The translations under genes were made by a program, and so were the position numbers. Positions 43,092-52,376 of a DNA stretch of 64,000 nucleotides are shown in pieces. Each line of letters begins with the position of its first letter. Positions within the stretch are counted from its first letter, which is position 1. The stretch is from Zhihengliuella alba (GTDB taxonomy: Bacteria; Actinomycetota; Actinomycetes; Actinomycetales; Micrococcaceae), in NCBI RefSeq assembly GCF_039538765.1, contig NZ_BAABCJ010000001.1, positions 682,001 to 746,000 of the forward strand. Direction: 5' to 3'. The notes beneath the pieces were generated by a model. That model did no database searches. It was not told the origin of the DNA and saw only the letters and a program-made list of their open reading frames with translations.

Positions 43092-44023
43092 CACTGGCAC
43101 CCGAAGGCCGTCGCCTCCTCAGGATCGAACAGCGCAATGCCGAGACGCCCGTCGAGCGCAAGCCCGACTGGATCAAGGCCAAAGTGAATATCGGCCCCGA
43201 GTACGTGGAGCTGAAGAACCTGGTGAAGTCCGAGGGTCTCCATACGGTCTGCCAGGAGGCTGGCTGCCCCAATATCTTCGAGTGCTGGGAGGACCGCGAG
43301 GCCACTTTCCTCATCGGAGGCTCCGAATGCACCCGGCGCTGCGATTTCTGCCAGATCGACACGGGCAAGCCAGCGGCCCTGGACCGCGCCGAGCCGTTCA
43401 AGGTCGCGATGAGCGTCAAGAAGATGGAGCTGCGGTACGCGACAGTGACGGGCGTGGCACGCGATGACCTCGAGGACGAGGGAACGTGGCTCTACGCGGA
43501 GACGGTCCGCCAGATCCACCGCATGAACCCCGAGACCGGGGTCGAGCTATTGATCCCTGATTTCTCGGGGAACCCAGAGTTCCTGGATGCGATCTGCGAC
43601 TCCGCGCCGGAGGTGTACGCCCACAACGTCGAGACAGTGCCCCGCATCTTCAAGCGCATTCGGCCCGCGTTCCGCTATCAGCGCTCCCTCGACGTCATCA
43701 CGCACGGCCGCGAGCGCGGTCTGATCACGAAGTCGAACCTGATCCTCGGCATGGGCGAGACCCGCGCTGAGATCTCGGAGGCTCTCCGTGACCTCCACGA
43801 GGCCGGATGCGACCTCATCACGATCACGCAGTATCTCCGTCCCACGGAGCGCCACCTGCCGGTGGACCGCTGGGTCAAGCCGCAGGAGTTCATCGAGCTC
43901 AAGCAGGAAGCCGAGGAGATCGGCTACCTGGGCGTCATGAGCGGCCCGCTCGTGCGCTCCTCCTACCGTGCAGGCACTCTGTGGAGCGAGGCCGTGCGGA
44001 AGAAGGAACTCCAGATCACGTAG
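43088..44023 (+). CDS. lipA: Lipoyl synthase
   Basis: Radical-SAM enzyme inserting two sulfurs into octanoyl groups on lipoyl domains. 311 residues. Auxiliary cluster cysteines are Cys55, Cys60 and Cys66 (CQEAGCPNIFEC); the radical-SAM motif is Cys81-x3-Cys85-x2-Cys88 (CTRRCDFC). The C-terminal RSSYRAG supplies the conserved Arg-Ser-Ser of the auxiliary cluster site. It likely modifies Lys43 and Lys178 of the E2 encoded 4 kb upstream. The stop TAG is the beginning of a TAGAAT that can act as -10 for the next gene. Confidence 0.97.
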   Translation: MTLAPEGRRLLRIEQRNAETPVERKPDWIKAKVNIGPEYVELKNLVKSEGLHTVCQEAGCPNIFECWEDREATFLIGGSECTRRCDFCQIDTGKPAALDRAEPFKVAMSVKKMELRYATVTGVARDDLEDEGTWLYAETVRQIHRMNPETGVELLIPDFSGNPEFLDAICDSAPEVYAHNVETVPRIFKRIRPAFRYQRSLDVITHGRERGLITKSNLILGMGETRAEISEALRDLHEAGCDLITITQYLRPTERHLPVDRWVKPQEFIELKQEAEEIGYLGVMSGPLVRSSYRAGTLWSEAVRKKELQIT

Positions 44024-44035
44024 AATTGACCTATT

Positions 44036-44794
44036 ATGGCCAAAACCCCCACCGACGCATCCGCAGAGGAGCCGCAGAAGCGCCGCCTCTTCACCCGTAA
44101 ACCGAAGGCTGAGAAGTCTGCCAAGGAGCCGGGCCGCCTGAAGCAGATGGGCCAGGTCTTCCAGATGACCCGCCGCCACGACCCCAGCGTCGTGTGGTGG
44201 ATGTTACTGGCATTCCTCGGCACCATTGCGATCGGGCTCGCCATCGGCCTGCTGATCAACAACTGGATCACAGCCGTGCTCATCGCGATTCCGGTTGGCC
44301 TTCTCCTGGCCACCATCATCCTCTCCCGCAGGGCTGAGACGGCCGCCTTCGCTCAGATCGAGGGTCGTCAAGGAGCAGCCGGCGCGGCGATGAGCGTCCT
44401 GCGCCGGGGCTGGATCATCAAGGAGGAACCGGTAGCGATCTCTCCCCGGACCCAGGACCTGGTGTTCATGGCCGTGGGCCGACCCGGTGTCGTGCTCGTG
44501 ACCGAGGGGCCGACGAACCGGGTGCGTCCGCTGGTCGAGGGAGAGAAGCGGCGTCTGGCGCGGGTCCTGCCGAATGTGCCGATCCACATCATCAATGCAG
44601 GATCCGCTGAGGACCAGACGAAGCTCGGCGGCGTCTCGAAGAAGATGAAGAAGCTGCCCAAGGCCCTCAACAAGGTCGAGGTCCAGACGGTCGACCGTCG
44701 CATCAGCTCACTGAACATGAACAAGATGCCGGTGCCGAAGGGCATCGACCCGACCCGTGCACGCCCGGACCGGCGCGCCATGCGCGGCCGCTAG
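44036..44794 (+). CDS. DUF4191 membrane protein
   Basis: 252 residues. A Lys-rich N-terminus (about 55) precedes two membrane helices (VVWWMLLAFLGTIAIGLAIGLLI and WITAVLIAIPVGLLLATIIL), then a cytoplasmic domain of about 150 residues with GAAMSVLRRGWIIKEEP and DLVFMAVGRPGVVLV. The family lies between lipA and glnA1 in Actinobacteria (Rv2219 position); function unknown. No clear ribosome site. TAGAAT (44021-44026), overlapping the lipA stop, lies 9 nt upstream, so it is possibly leaderless or has a 2-3 nt leader. Confidence 0.9.
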   Translation: MAKTPTDASAEEPQKRRLFTRKPKAEKSAKEPGRLKQMGQVFQMTRRHDPSVVWWMLLAFLGTIAIGLAIGLLINNWITAVLIAIPVGLLLATIILSRRAETAAFAQIEGRQGAAGAAMSVLRRGWIIKEEPVAISPRTQDLVFMAVGRPGVVLVTEGPTNRVRPLVEGEKRRLARVLPNVPIHIINAGSAEDQTKLGGVSKKMKKLPKALNKVEVQTVDRRISSLNMNKMPVPKGIDPTRARPDRRAMRGR

Positions 44795-44819
44795 GCGAAT
44801 CCGCCCGCGATGACTGAAT

Positions 44820-44848
44820 GGCCGTCTCCGAATCACTCGGGGACGGCC
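44820..44848 (+). terminator. Intrinsic-type terminator after the DUF4191 gene
   Basis: GGCCGTCTCCGA (44820-44831) pairs with TCGGGGACGGCC (44837-44848) with one mismatch. CTTTCTGT follows, the closest to a T-tract among the hairpins here. Confidence 0.72.
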
Positions 44849-44897
44849 CTTTCTGTACTGCGCGAGGAACCTCCGGCGCGGCCACCGGCAGTTCGGT

Positions 44898-45335
44898 TCA
44901 GCGGATCCTGACCAGGATGGTCCCGCGCACCCTGTCGTGGAGACCGCGCTGATCGGCGTCGGTCACGAATGCGGGCACGACAAGGCACATCAGGAGCGTG
45001 CGGACCACCCCGTCGAGCGGGCGTACTGCCCCACCGTTCAGACGCTGCACCTGCAGACCCAGGAGGCGGTGCCCGATGGTGTGGCCCGTGAGACTGACGA
45101 GCACCAATGTGGCGGCAGCGAAGACGAGCAAGTTGGCGACCGCGTCCCCGCCGAAGAAGAAGTGCGAGATGACCATGGCGAGAGCCCAGTCGATGCAGAG
45201 GGCAACGACGCGCGGACCGATGCGGGCGACGCTGCCGGGGCCGGCCTCCGGGCGACCGAGGCGCTGGCCCGGCCAGGCCTCGCTGTTCAACTGAGGCGGC
45301 CCTTCGAGCCAGGATCCGAGGTCTCTTCTCTCCAC
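44898..45335 (-). CDS. RDD-family membrane protein
   Basis: 145 residues with the RDD signature near the start of helix 1 (PRVVALCIDWALAMVISHFFF, Arg and Asp). Two to three further membrane helices follow (VANLLVFAAATLVLVSLTGH, VVRTLLMCLVVPAFV). RDD proteins have been linked to ion transport, but their roles vary. The gene sits between DUF4191 and glnA as in mycobacteria (Rv2219A), here on the opposite strand. GTG 45335 is 6 nt after TAGGCT, so a leaderless mRNA is predicted. Confidence 0.88.
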   Translation of the reverse strand: MERRDLGSWLEGPPQLNSEAWPGQRLGRPEAGPGSVARIGPRVVALCIDWALAMVISHFFFGGDAVANLLVFAAATLVLVSLTGHTIGHRLLGLQVQRLNGGAVRPLDGVVRTLLMCLVVPAFVTDADQRGLHDRVRGTILVRIR

Positions 45336-45341
45336 CGGCCC

Positions 45342-45347
45342 AGCCTA
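45342..45347 (-). promoter_or_regulatory. -10 box, leaderless RDD gene
   Basis: TAGGCT on the minus strand, 6 nt before GTG 45335. It lies about 60 bp from the GlnR site of glnA, so the RDD gene could be influenced by it. Confidence 0.5.
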
Positions 45348-45408
45348 CCGTGGGCGACGCGATCCGGCGGCCGCAGCGGCCCCGGACGCACCGTCGGTCC
45401 TTCAGCGT

Positions 45409-45446
45409 GTTACACCGGTGAAACAATTGCGACACTGCCGGGTAAC
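45409..45446 (+). promoter_or_regulatory. GlnR operator of glnA
   Basis: Four pentamers at exact 11-bp period: GTTAC-n6-GAAAC-n6-GACAC-n6-GTAAC. This matches the two-site (a-b, a-b) GlnR consensus gTnAC-n6-GaAAc of Streptomyces and mycobacteria, with only the last box deviating. It ends 10 bp before the -10 box, a position that suits activation under nitrogen limitation. Confidence 0.8.
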
Positions 45447-45456
45447 GCCGGTTCGT

Positions 45457-45462
45457 TAGGAT
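45457..45462 (+). promoter_or_regulatory. -10 box of glnA
   Basis: TAGGAT, 81 nt before ATG 45544. No -35 match; the -35 zone is inside the GlnR site, typical of an activator-dependent promoter. Confidence 0.6.
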
Positions 45463-45543
45463 CGTTACATCATCGGGGCCCGACACCCGAGGCGCATGCC
45501 GTTCGAGACACGTGCGCTGATTGCACACAAGGAGCAGTTCTAG

Positions 45544-46968
45544 ATGTTCAAGAATCCGGACGAAGTCCTCAAGTACATTGCCGACGAAGAAGTGAAGTTC
45601 GTCGACATCCGATTCACCGATCTCCCGGGTGTCCAGCAGCACTTCAACGTCCCGGCCAAGTCCGTGGACGCCGACTTCTTCGTGAACGGCCAGCTCTTCG
45701 ACGGCTCCTCGATCCGCGGCTTCCAGGGCATCGCCGAATCGGACATGCAGCTGATCCCCGACGTCTCGACGGCGTTCATCGACCCCTTCCGGGTCGAGAA
45801 GACCCTGGCCATCAACTTCTCCATCATCAACCCGCGCACCGGAGATCCGTACCACCGCGATCCGCGCGGCGTTGCAGAGCGCGCCGAGGCCTACCTCGCC
45901 TCGACCGGCATCGCCGATACCGCCTTCTTCGCTCCCGAGGCCGAGTTCTTCATCTTCGACAATGTCCAGTACGCGTCGACGCCCCAGGGGTCCTTCTACA
46001 AGGTCGACTCCGAAGAGGCGCCGTGGAACACGGGTCGCAAGGAGGAGGGCGGCAACCTCGGCCACAAGACCCCGGTCAAGGGCGGTTACTTCCCGGTCGC
46101 ACCGATCGACAAGCAGGCGGACCTGCGCGATGCGATCTGCGTCGAGCTCGACGCCGCCGGTCTGGAGGTCGAGCGCAGCCACCACGAGGTCGGTGCTGCC
46201 GGCCAGGCGGAGATCAACTACCGGTTCGACACGCTCACGCATGCCGCTGACGACATCCTGAAGTTCAAGTACATCGTCAAGAACGTGGCCCAGGCCTTCG
46301 GACAGACCGCCACGTTCATGCCCAAGCCGATCTTCGGCGACAACGGCTCCGGCATGCACTGCCACCAGTCGCTCTGGGCGAACGGCGAGCCTCTCTTCTA
46401 CGACGAGAAGGGCTACGCCGGACTCTCGGATCTGGCCCGCTGGTACATCGGGGGTCTGCTCAAGCACGCCTCGGCCGTCCTCGCATTCACCAACCCGACG
46501 GTGAACTCCTACCGCCGCCTGGTCAAGGGCTACGAGGCACCGGTCAACATGGTGTACTCGCAGGGCAACCGTTCCGCGGGCATCCGCATCCCGATCACCG
46601 GCTCCAACCCGAAGGCGAAGCGCATCGAGTTCCGCGCGCCGGACCCCTCCTGCAACCCGTACCTGGCGTTCTCCGCCCAGCTCATGGCCGGGCTGGACGG
46701 GATCAAGAATCGCATCGAGCCCGCCGCTCCGATCGACAAGGACCTCTACGAGCTCCCCGCCGAGGAGGCGAAGGACATCCAGGTCGCGCCCGGCTCACTC
46801 GACGAGGCACTCGAGGCACTGGAGAACGACTACGAGTTCCTGCTCGCCGGTGACGTCTTCACGGAGGACCTCATCCAGGCGTGGATCGCGTACAAGCGCG
46901 AATTCGAGATCGAGCCGCTGTCCCTGCGCCCGAACCCCTACGAGTTCGAGCTGTACTTCAGCTGCTAG
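45544..46968 (+). CDS. glnA: Glutamine synthetase, type I (adenylylated form)
   Basis: ATP-dependent amidation of glutamate, the main ammonium assimilation step. 474 residues with DGSSIRGF, the metal-ligand segments EAEFFIFD and GAAGQAEINYRFDT, NGSGMHCHQSLW and the adenylylation loop DLYELPAEE with Tyr402 (the equivalent of E. coli Tyr397). This Tyr is the target of GlnE encoded 2.4 kb downstream. Ribosome site AAGGAG lies about 10 nt before ATG. Regulated by the GlnR-type operator at 45409-45446. Confidence 0.97.
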   Translation: MFKNPDEVLKYIADEEVKFVDIRFTDLPGVQQHFNVPAKSVDADFFVNGQLFDGSSIRGFQGIAESDMQLIPDVSTAFIDPFRVEKTLAINFSIINPRTGDPYHRDPRGVAERAEAYLASTGIADTAFFAPEAEFFIFDNVQYASTPQGSFYKVDSEEAPWNTGRKEEGGNLGHKTPVKGGYFPVAPIDKQADLRDAICVELDAAGLEVERSHHEVGAAGQAEINYRFDTLTHAADDILKFKYIVKNVAQAFGQTATFMPKPIFGDNGSGMHCHQSLWANGEPLFYDEKGYAGLSDLARWYIGGLLKHASAVLAFTNPTVNSYRRLVKGYEAPVNMVYSQGNRSAGIRIPITGSNPKAKRIEFRAPDPSCNPYLAFSAQLMAGLDGIKNRIEPAAPIDKDLYELPAEEAKDIQVAPGSLDEALEALENDYEFLLAGDVFTEDLIQAWIAYKREFEIEPLSLRPNPYEFELYFSC

Positions 46969-47035
46969 CCCGGCCGTCGGCCGTCCGAGCCCGTTGATCC
47001 GGGACCGGACGCCCGGCGCGCACCGCGAACAGCGA

Positions 47036-47084
47036 GGGCCCCGCCTCCTCCCCGCACCACTGTGCCGGAAGGAGGCGGGGCCCC
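47036..47084 (+). terminator. Hairpin after glnA
   Basis: 13-bp stem (about 47036-47048 with 47071-47083) with a partly paired 22-nt interior, 67 nt after the glnA stop. The 370-bp gap 46969-47338 holds this hairpin and the one facing it at 47253-47310; no gene is seen. Confidence 0.7.
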
Positions 47085-47252
47085 TTCGTGTGCCCTCCGC
47101 CTCCGGAGCGAGCCTGCGTGGGGCCGGCCGCGCCAGCATCCCTCCCACCTGATCAACGCGGCGGGCCAGCGGACGGTGCCCCTGCGGACGAGACGGTGAA
47201 CGGTGCTCCACGTGCGGGTGGGCCTCGAACCGCTCCGGCTGCCCCAGACGCG

Positions 47253-47310
47253 CCGACGGCCGGCGACCTCCCGCTCGACTGCTCGTCGCGCGGGGGTCGC
47301 CGGCCGTCGG
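47253..47310 (-). terminator. Hairpin downstream of the BCCT gene
   Basis: 16-bp perfect stem (47253-47268 with 47295-47310) with a 26-nt loop, beginning 29 nt past the BCCT stop on the minus strand. Confidence 0.6.
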
Positions 47311-47338
47311 CAATGCCCTTCTGGGAATGTGACCTTGG

Positions 47339-49210
47339 CTAGGCCCCGGTCCGGGAGGGCTCGTCGTCTGACGCGTCTTCCCGGCGAGCCGGGCCGTCCG
47401 TGGACGCCTCGGCGTCCGCGTCCCCAGTGCGCGCACTGTCAGCCGCAGACGAATCCGCCGATTCGTCCTCCGGAGTCTCGAGCGTGTGCAGCTCGAAGGC
47501 CTCGCCGTCGTACTTGTCGACGGCCGTGACCACGGACTCTACGAGCACCTGGCGGGCCAGCTGACCCTGGAGCACGTAGGGATCCTTGGACAAGTCCTTC
47601 CAGAGGGACACGCACAGCATGATCATCACGACCAGGAACGGCAGGGCCGAGACGATCGTGATGTTCTTCAGCCCGGTGAGAGCAGCCGCGGGATCGTCGC
47701 CCCCGGCCAAGAGCATGACGGCCGCGACGGCGCCGACGGCCAGACCCCAGAAGACAACGATCTTCTTGGAGGGCTCGATGACGCCGTTCTCCGACAGCGT
47801 GCCCATGACGATGGAGGCCGAGTCGGCGCTCGTGATGAAGAAGATGCCGATGAGCACGACGGCGATGATCGTCATCACCATGATGAGCCAGCCCGGGGCC
47901 GCGAGGTGGCCCAGGAAGTCGAACAGCGCGGTATCGAAGTTCAGATCGGGAGCGCCGTCGACGAGCCTGGTGATCGGGTCGATGGCACCCTCGGAGCCCT
48001 CGGCGCGACGCTGGAGACCGATGGCGCCGCCACCCATGATGGAGAACCAGACGAGGGAGATCGCCGAGGGGACGACGAGGACACCGGTCACGAACTGGCG
48101 AATGGTGCGGCCCCGCGAGATGCGGGCGATGAACAGACCGACGAACGGCGTCCAGCTGACCCACCAGGCCCAGTAGAAGATGGTCCACGAGGACAGCCAG
48201 GATTCGAGGGCCTCGCCGCCGGAGGCGGACGTGCGGGAGGCCATGTCCGGCAGGTCCCCGATGAAGGAGCCGACCGCGTTCGGCAGCACGTTGAGGATGA
48301 ACAGGGTCGGCCCGCCGATGAAGACGAGGACGGCGAGGACGATCGCCAGCACCATGTTGATGTTGGAGAGCAACTGGATGCCCTTGGCCACACCGGATGC
48401 CGCGGAGGCCACGAAGCCTGCCGTGAGGACGGCGATGATGGCCACCAGGATGGTGGTGGTCACGGACTCCAGGAGTCCGACTGCCTGGATGCCGCCGCCG
48501 ATCTGCAGCGCGCCCAGTCCGAGCGAGCAGGCGGAGCCGAAGAGCGTCGCGAGGATCGCCAGGATGTTGATGATCTTGCCGCCGATGCCGTCGGCGGCCT
48601 TCTGGCCGAAGAGCGGGATGAACATCGAGGAGAAGAGCTGGCGGCGCCCCAGCCGGAACGTGCCGTAGGCGATGCCCAGGCCGACGATGGCGTACATCGC
48701 CCACGGGTACAGAGTCCAGTGGAACAGCGTGGTGCCCATGGCCGTGTGCAGTGCCTCCGCCGTCTGCGGGTCGACCGTGCGGGGCGGAGGAGCCATGTAG
48801 TACCAGAGCGGCTCGGCCACGCCGTAGAAGACGAGTCCGATGCCCATGCCCGAGGCGAACATCATGGCGATCCACGAGGACGTGCGGAACTCGGGTGACT
48901 CCTCGTCACGGCCGAGCCTGATGCCGCCGAACTTGCTGGCGGCGACGACGATCACGAAGATCATGAAGAAGGAGGCCGCGACGATGAACAGCCAGCCGAA
49001 GTTCTGGATCGTCCCGTTCAGGAGCGTCTCCGCGACGGAGCCGAGGCCCGAGGGGGTCACGAACCCCCAGACCACAAAGCCCACCGCGAGGACCGCGGCG
49101 ATGTAGAACACGGTCTTGTCCAGCCCGGTCTCGCGGTGGGGCCGGTGCTTGCGTTTGGTTGCCTTGTGCAGCGTCTGGAGTAGGTCTTTGGTTGTTTCAG
49201 GTGTGCTCAT
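47339..49210 (-). CDS. BCCT-family betaine/carnitine/choline transporter
   Basis: Na+- or H+-coupled uptake of a trimethylammonium osmolyte, most often glycine betaine. 623 residues, 12 membrane helices, with the family signature in helix 8 region WAWWVSWTPFVGLFIARISRGRTIRQF. The Trp-rich SWTIFYWAWW segment forms the aromatic ligand box. A 100-residue acidic cytoplasmic C-terminal tail follows, similar in placement to the osmosensing tail of BetP. ATG 49210 has no good ribosome site. It stands between glnA and glnE, an interval that is otherwise empty in related actinobacterial clusters. Confidence 0.93.
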   Translation of the reverse strand: MSTPETTKDLLQTLHKATKRKHRPHRETGLDKTVFYIAAVLAVGFVVWGFVTPSGLGSVAETLLNGTIQNFGWLFIVAASFFMIFVIVVAASKFGGIRLGRDEESPEFRTSSWIAMMFASGMGIGLVFYGVAEPLWYYMAPPPRTVDPQTAEALHTAMGTTLFHWTLYPWAMYAIVGLGIAYGTFRLGRRQLFSSMFIPLFGQKAADGIGGKIINILAILATLFGSACSLGLGALQIGGGIQAVGLLESVTTTILVAIIAVLTAGFVASAASGVAKGIQLLSNINMVLAIVLAVLVFIGGPTLFILNVLPNAVGSFIGDLPDMASRTSASGGEALESWLSSWTIFYWAWWVSWTPFVGLFIARISRGRTIRQFVTGVLVVPSAISLVWFSIMGGGAIGLQRRAEGSEGAIDPITRLVDGAPDLNFDTALFDFLGHLAAPGWLIMVMTIIAVVLIGIFFITSADSASIVMGTLSENGVIEPSKKIVVFWGLAVGAVAAVMLLAGGDDPAAALTGLKNITIVSALPFLVVMIMLCVSLWKDLSKDPYVLQGQLARQVLVESVVTAVDKYDGEAFELHTLETPEDESADSSAADSARTGDADAEASTDGPARREDASDDEPSRTGA

Positions 49211-49365
49211 AAGTTAGGGCGGGCAGCCGGCACGAACCGAGGTCGTGCGCTGTCCCGCTGGTCCTTCCACTAGGGGTCGAGCTTTGGTCAGAACATGTCC
49301 ACCTTACCGAAGCCTGTGAGCGGGGTGTCCAACCCGCCCCGACGCCGCCCCCGGAGCCCCGCGGC

Positions 49366-52300
49366 CTAGTCGATGCCGTAGAACCGGTGCTCGAAGACGT
49401 GACGTGCCCGGCGCGTTGCCCGGCGGTACTCGGATTCCAACTGCGCCCCCTGCCCCGCCTCGTAGCCGCACCAGCGGGCGACCATCTCCAGGTCCTGCCA
49501 GCCGCGGGGCACCACGTCAGAGGCACGTCCCGTGGTGATGAGGGTTGCGCTGCGGATGCGGGTCGCGAGCGTCCACGCGTCGTCCAGCAGGACGACCTCC
49601 TCCGAGGGGATCAACTCGGCCCCGGCGATCGCCTCCAATGCCGGGCGTGTCGACGGCGTGCGCAGTTCGGGATGGCTCGCCGCATGCTGGAGCTGCAGCA
49701 CCTGGACGAGCCACTCGACATCGCTGAGGCCTCCGCGGCCGAGCTTGACGTGCAGGGCCGGGTCCGCTCCCCGGGGCAGCCGCTCGGACTCGACGCGGGC
49801 CTTGATGCGCCGGATCTCGCGCAGCTCGGTCTCCTCCAGCCCGCGGTCGTAGCGGATGGGATCGATCATCTCGAGGAACTGCTGGCCCAGCGTTGCATCG
49901 CCGGCCATCGGACGGGCCCGGAGGAGGGCCTGCCGCTCCCAGACGGAGGCCCAGCGGCCGTAGTACTCACGGTAGGACTCCAGGGTCCGGACGAGGGCAC
50001 CCTGCTTGCCCTCCGGCCGCAGCGCGGCGTCCACCGTCAGTTTGAGCTCGGCCGGCACCGGAGGCTTGAGGTTGGCCGTGAGGAGCTGGCCGACGCGGGT
50101 GACGATCCGTGTGGCCTGCTCCTGGGCGCGGGCGTTGTCCGCGCCGTCGAGGGGCTGGTGGACGTACATGACGTCCGCGTCGGAGCCGTAGCCGATCTCG
50201 CTCCCGCCCTGGCGGCCCATGGCGACGACGAGCACGCGGGTGGCTGCCTCCTCGCCGCCGACGACCTCGTTCTCGGCGAGCTCGACAGCCGCCTGGATGC
50301 AGGCCGCGTCGGCGTTGGACAGCGCCTCGCCCACCCCGTCGATGTCGAGCAGCCCGGCGCCGTCCGCGAGTGCGGTGCGCAGCATCTCCCGGCGCCGGTT
50401 GAGCCGGACGAGGCGCATGCCCGCCTCGGCCGTGGCCTGGCGACGGAGTTTGGCCGCGTTCTCGCGCAGGAGCTGTCCATGGGTGAGCGGCTCCAGTTCG
50501 TCGTCGTTGCCGAGCCAGGCGACGGACTCCGGCGAGACCTCCAGCCAGTCGGTGAGGAGACGCGAGGAGGACAGGATGCGGCAGAGGCGCTCGGCTGCGG
50601 CGTTCGAGTCGCGCAGGAGGCCCAGATACCAGGGGCTCTGGCCGAGCCGCTCGCTGAGCCGCCGGAAGCCCAGGAGGCCGGCATCCGGGCTGACGCCCTC
50701 GGCGAACCAGCCGAGCAGGACGGGGAGGAGCTGCCGTTGCAGGGACGCGCGCCGACTGACGCCTGCCGTGAGCGCCTCGATGTGGCGCATCGCCCCGGGC
50801 GGGTCGAGGTAGCCGAGTGCGGCGAGACGGGCCGCGGCCGCCTCGGGGCTGAGCCGCACCTCATCCGTGCTCAGGTTGGCCGCGGTGGCGAGCAGCGGAC
50901 GATAGAAGATCCGTTCGTGCAGAGACCGTACCTGCCGTTTGGTCTGCTGCCAGCGCTCGGTGAGGGCACTGGCCGGCTGCCGTTTCGGCGCCCCCGCCGG
51001 TTGGGCCGCGCAGGCCAGCGCGCGGAGGGCCGGCTCCCTGGTCGGCATCAAATGCGTCCGGCGGAGGCTGACCAGCTGGATGCGGTGCTCGAGGACGCGC
51101 AGGTACCGGTACGCGTTGTCGAAGTCCGCGGCGTCGCCCCGCCCGATGTAGCCCGCCTCGGCCAGTCGGTCGATGGCGGTCGTGGTGTCACGGACACGGA
51201 GGGTCTCGTCGATCCTGCCGTGCACCAGCTGCAGGAGCTGGACGGTGAACTCGACGTCGCGGAGCCCTCCGGGGCCGAGCTTGATCTGACGGGCGACCTC
51301 TGCGGCCGGGATGTTGTCGCTGACCCGCCGGCGCATCGACTGGACCGACTCGACGAATCCGTCGCGTTCCGGCGAGGACCAGATCAGCGGGGCCACGCCG
51401 GCCTCGTAGGCCGCCCCGAGCTCGGTGTCCCCCGCGATGCACCGGGCCTTCAGCAGCGCCTGGAACTCCCAGCTCTGCGCCCAGCGCTCGTAGTACGCGA
51501 GGTGGGACTCGAGCGTTCGGGACAGGACGCCGTCGCGGCCCTCCGGCCGAAGATTCGGGTCGACCTCCCACAGGCCCGGCTCCTGGGCCGGCGCGTTGGC
51601 CAGCTGCGCCAGGTGCCCGGCGAGGTAGCCGGCGATGGCGCCGGCTCGCTCCTCGTCGAGGTCGTCGCCGGCATGGACGTACACCACGTCCACGTCGGAG
51701 ATGTAGTTCAGCTCGCGGGCGCCGCACTTGCCCATGCCGATCACGGCGAGGGAGACAGCCGCGATCTCCGTCGGGTCGAAGCGGTCGGCTGCATCGGCAC
51801 GGGCGACGGCGAGCGCCGCGTCGAGTGCCGCCCCGGCGGCGTCGGCGAGCTCGGCCCCGACCCCGGGCATCGCCCGGAGGGGGTCCTCGGCCGTCAGGTC
51901 TCGCAGGGCGATCCGCAGGACTTCGGCGCGGTACGCCACGCGCAGGGCGATCATGCCCTCCTGCCCGGCCAGCCGCGCGACCGGGGCGCCGTCCTGACCG
52001 GCCGCACCGACCGAGGCGAGCAGCCTCCGGCGCAGAGCAGCCGGTTCCTGCTGGGCGAGATCTGTGCCGCCCAGGCGCAGCAGGTCGAGCTGGCCCGGGT
52101 TGCGCAGGAGGAATTCGGCGAGTGCCTCCGAGGAGCCGAGCAGACGGAAGAGGCGGACGCGGACCGTCGGGGCCTCCACCATCGCGGCCACCTCCGGCGC
52201 GCGCTCGGCGATACGCACCAGGGAGAGCAGCGCCAGATCCGGATCGGGCGCCTGGGCGAAACCGTCGAGCAGAGCGGCCGGGTCGCAGGCCGAGAGCTCC

Positions 52301-52374
52301 GGCGCCGCGAGGAAGCGCCGGGCCCGTTCGACGTCGTCGAACCCCGTGCCGAGGAACTGGCGAGTGGAGAACAC
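49366..52374 (-). CDS. glnE: Bifunctional glutamine synthetase adenylyltransferase/deadenylase
   Basis: Adds and removes AMP at the Tyr of GlnA in response to nitrogen status. 1002 residues, the family length, with two nucleotidyltransferase halves: GKCGARELNYISDVDVVYVH in the N-terminal (adenylyl-removing) half and QGGSEIGYGSDADVMYVH in the C-terminal (adenylylating) half, each followed by RPEG and KLGxGGLxDVE motifs. GTG 52374 begins 2 nt after the glnA2 stop, so the two are co-transcribed; the frame runs on into glnA2 but without relevance. In mycobacteria glnE is essential because unmodulated GlnA is toxic. Confidence 0.95.
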   Translation of the reverse strand: MFSTRQFLGTGFDDVERARRFLAAPELSACDPAALLDGFAQAPDPDLALLSLVRIAERAPEVAAMVEAPTVRVRLFRLLGSSEALAEFLLRNPGQLDLLRLGGTDLAQQEPAALRRRLLASVGAAGQDGAPVARLAGQEGMIALRVAYRAEVLRIALRDLTAEDPLRAMPGVGAELADAAGAALDAALAVARADAADRFDPTEIAAVSLAVIGMGKCGARELNYISDVDVVYVHAGDDLDEERAGAIAGYLAGHLAQLANAPAQEPGLWEVDPNLRPEGRDGVLSRTLESHLAYYERWAQSWEFQALLKARCIAGDTELGAAYEAGVAPLIWSSPERDGFVESVQSMRRRVSDNIPAAEVARQIKLGPGGLRDVEFTVQLLQLVHGRIDETLRVRDTTTAIDRLAEAGYIGRGDAADFDNAYRYLRVLEHRIQLVSLRRTHLMPTREPALRALACAAQPAGAPKRQPASALTERWQQTKRQVRSLHERIFYRPLLATAANLSTDEVRLSPEAAAARLAALGYLDPPGAMRHIEALTAGVSRRASLQRQLLPVLLGWFAEGVSPDAGLLGFRRLSERLGQSPWYLGLLRDSNAAAERLCRILSSSRLLTDWLEVSPESVAWLGNDDELEPLTHGQLLRENAAKLRRQATAEAGMRLVRLNRRREMLRTALADGAGLLDIDGVGEALSNADAACIQAAVELAENEVVGGEEAATRVLVVAMGRQGGSEIGYGSDADVMYVHQPLDGADNARAQEQATRIVTRVGQLLTANLKPPVPAELKLTVDAALRPEGKQGALVRTLESYREYYGRWASVWERQALLRARPMAGDATLGQQFLEMIDPIRYDRGLEETELREIRRIKARVESERLPRGADPALHVKLGRGGLSDVEWLVQVLQLQHAASHPELRTPSTRPALEAIAGAELIPSEEVVLLDDAWTLATRIRSATLITTGRASDVVPRGWQDLEMVARWCGYEAGQGAQLESEYRRATRRARHVFEHRFYGID

Positions 52375-52376
52375 GG

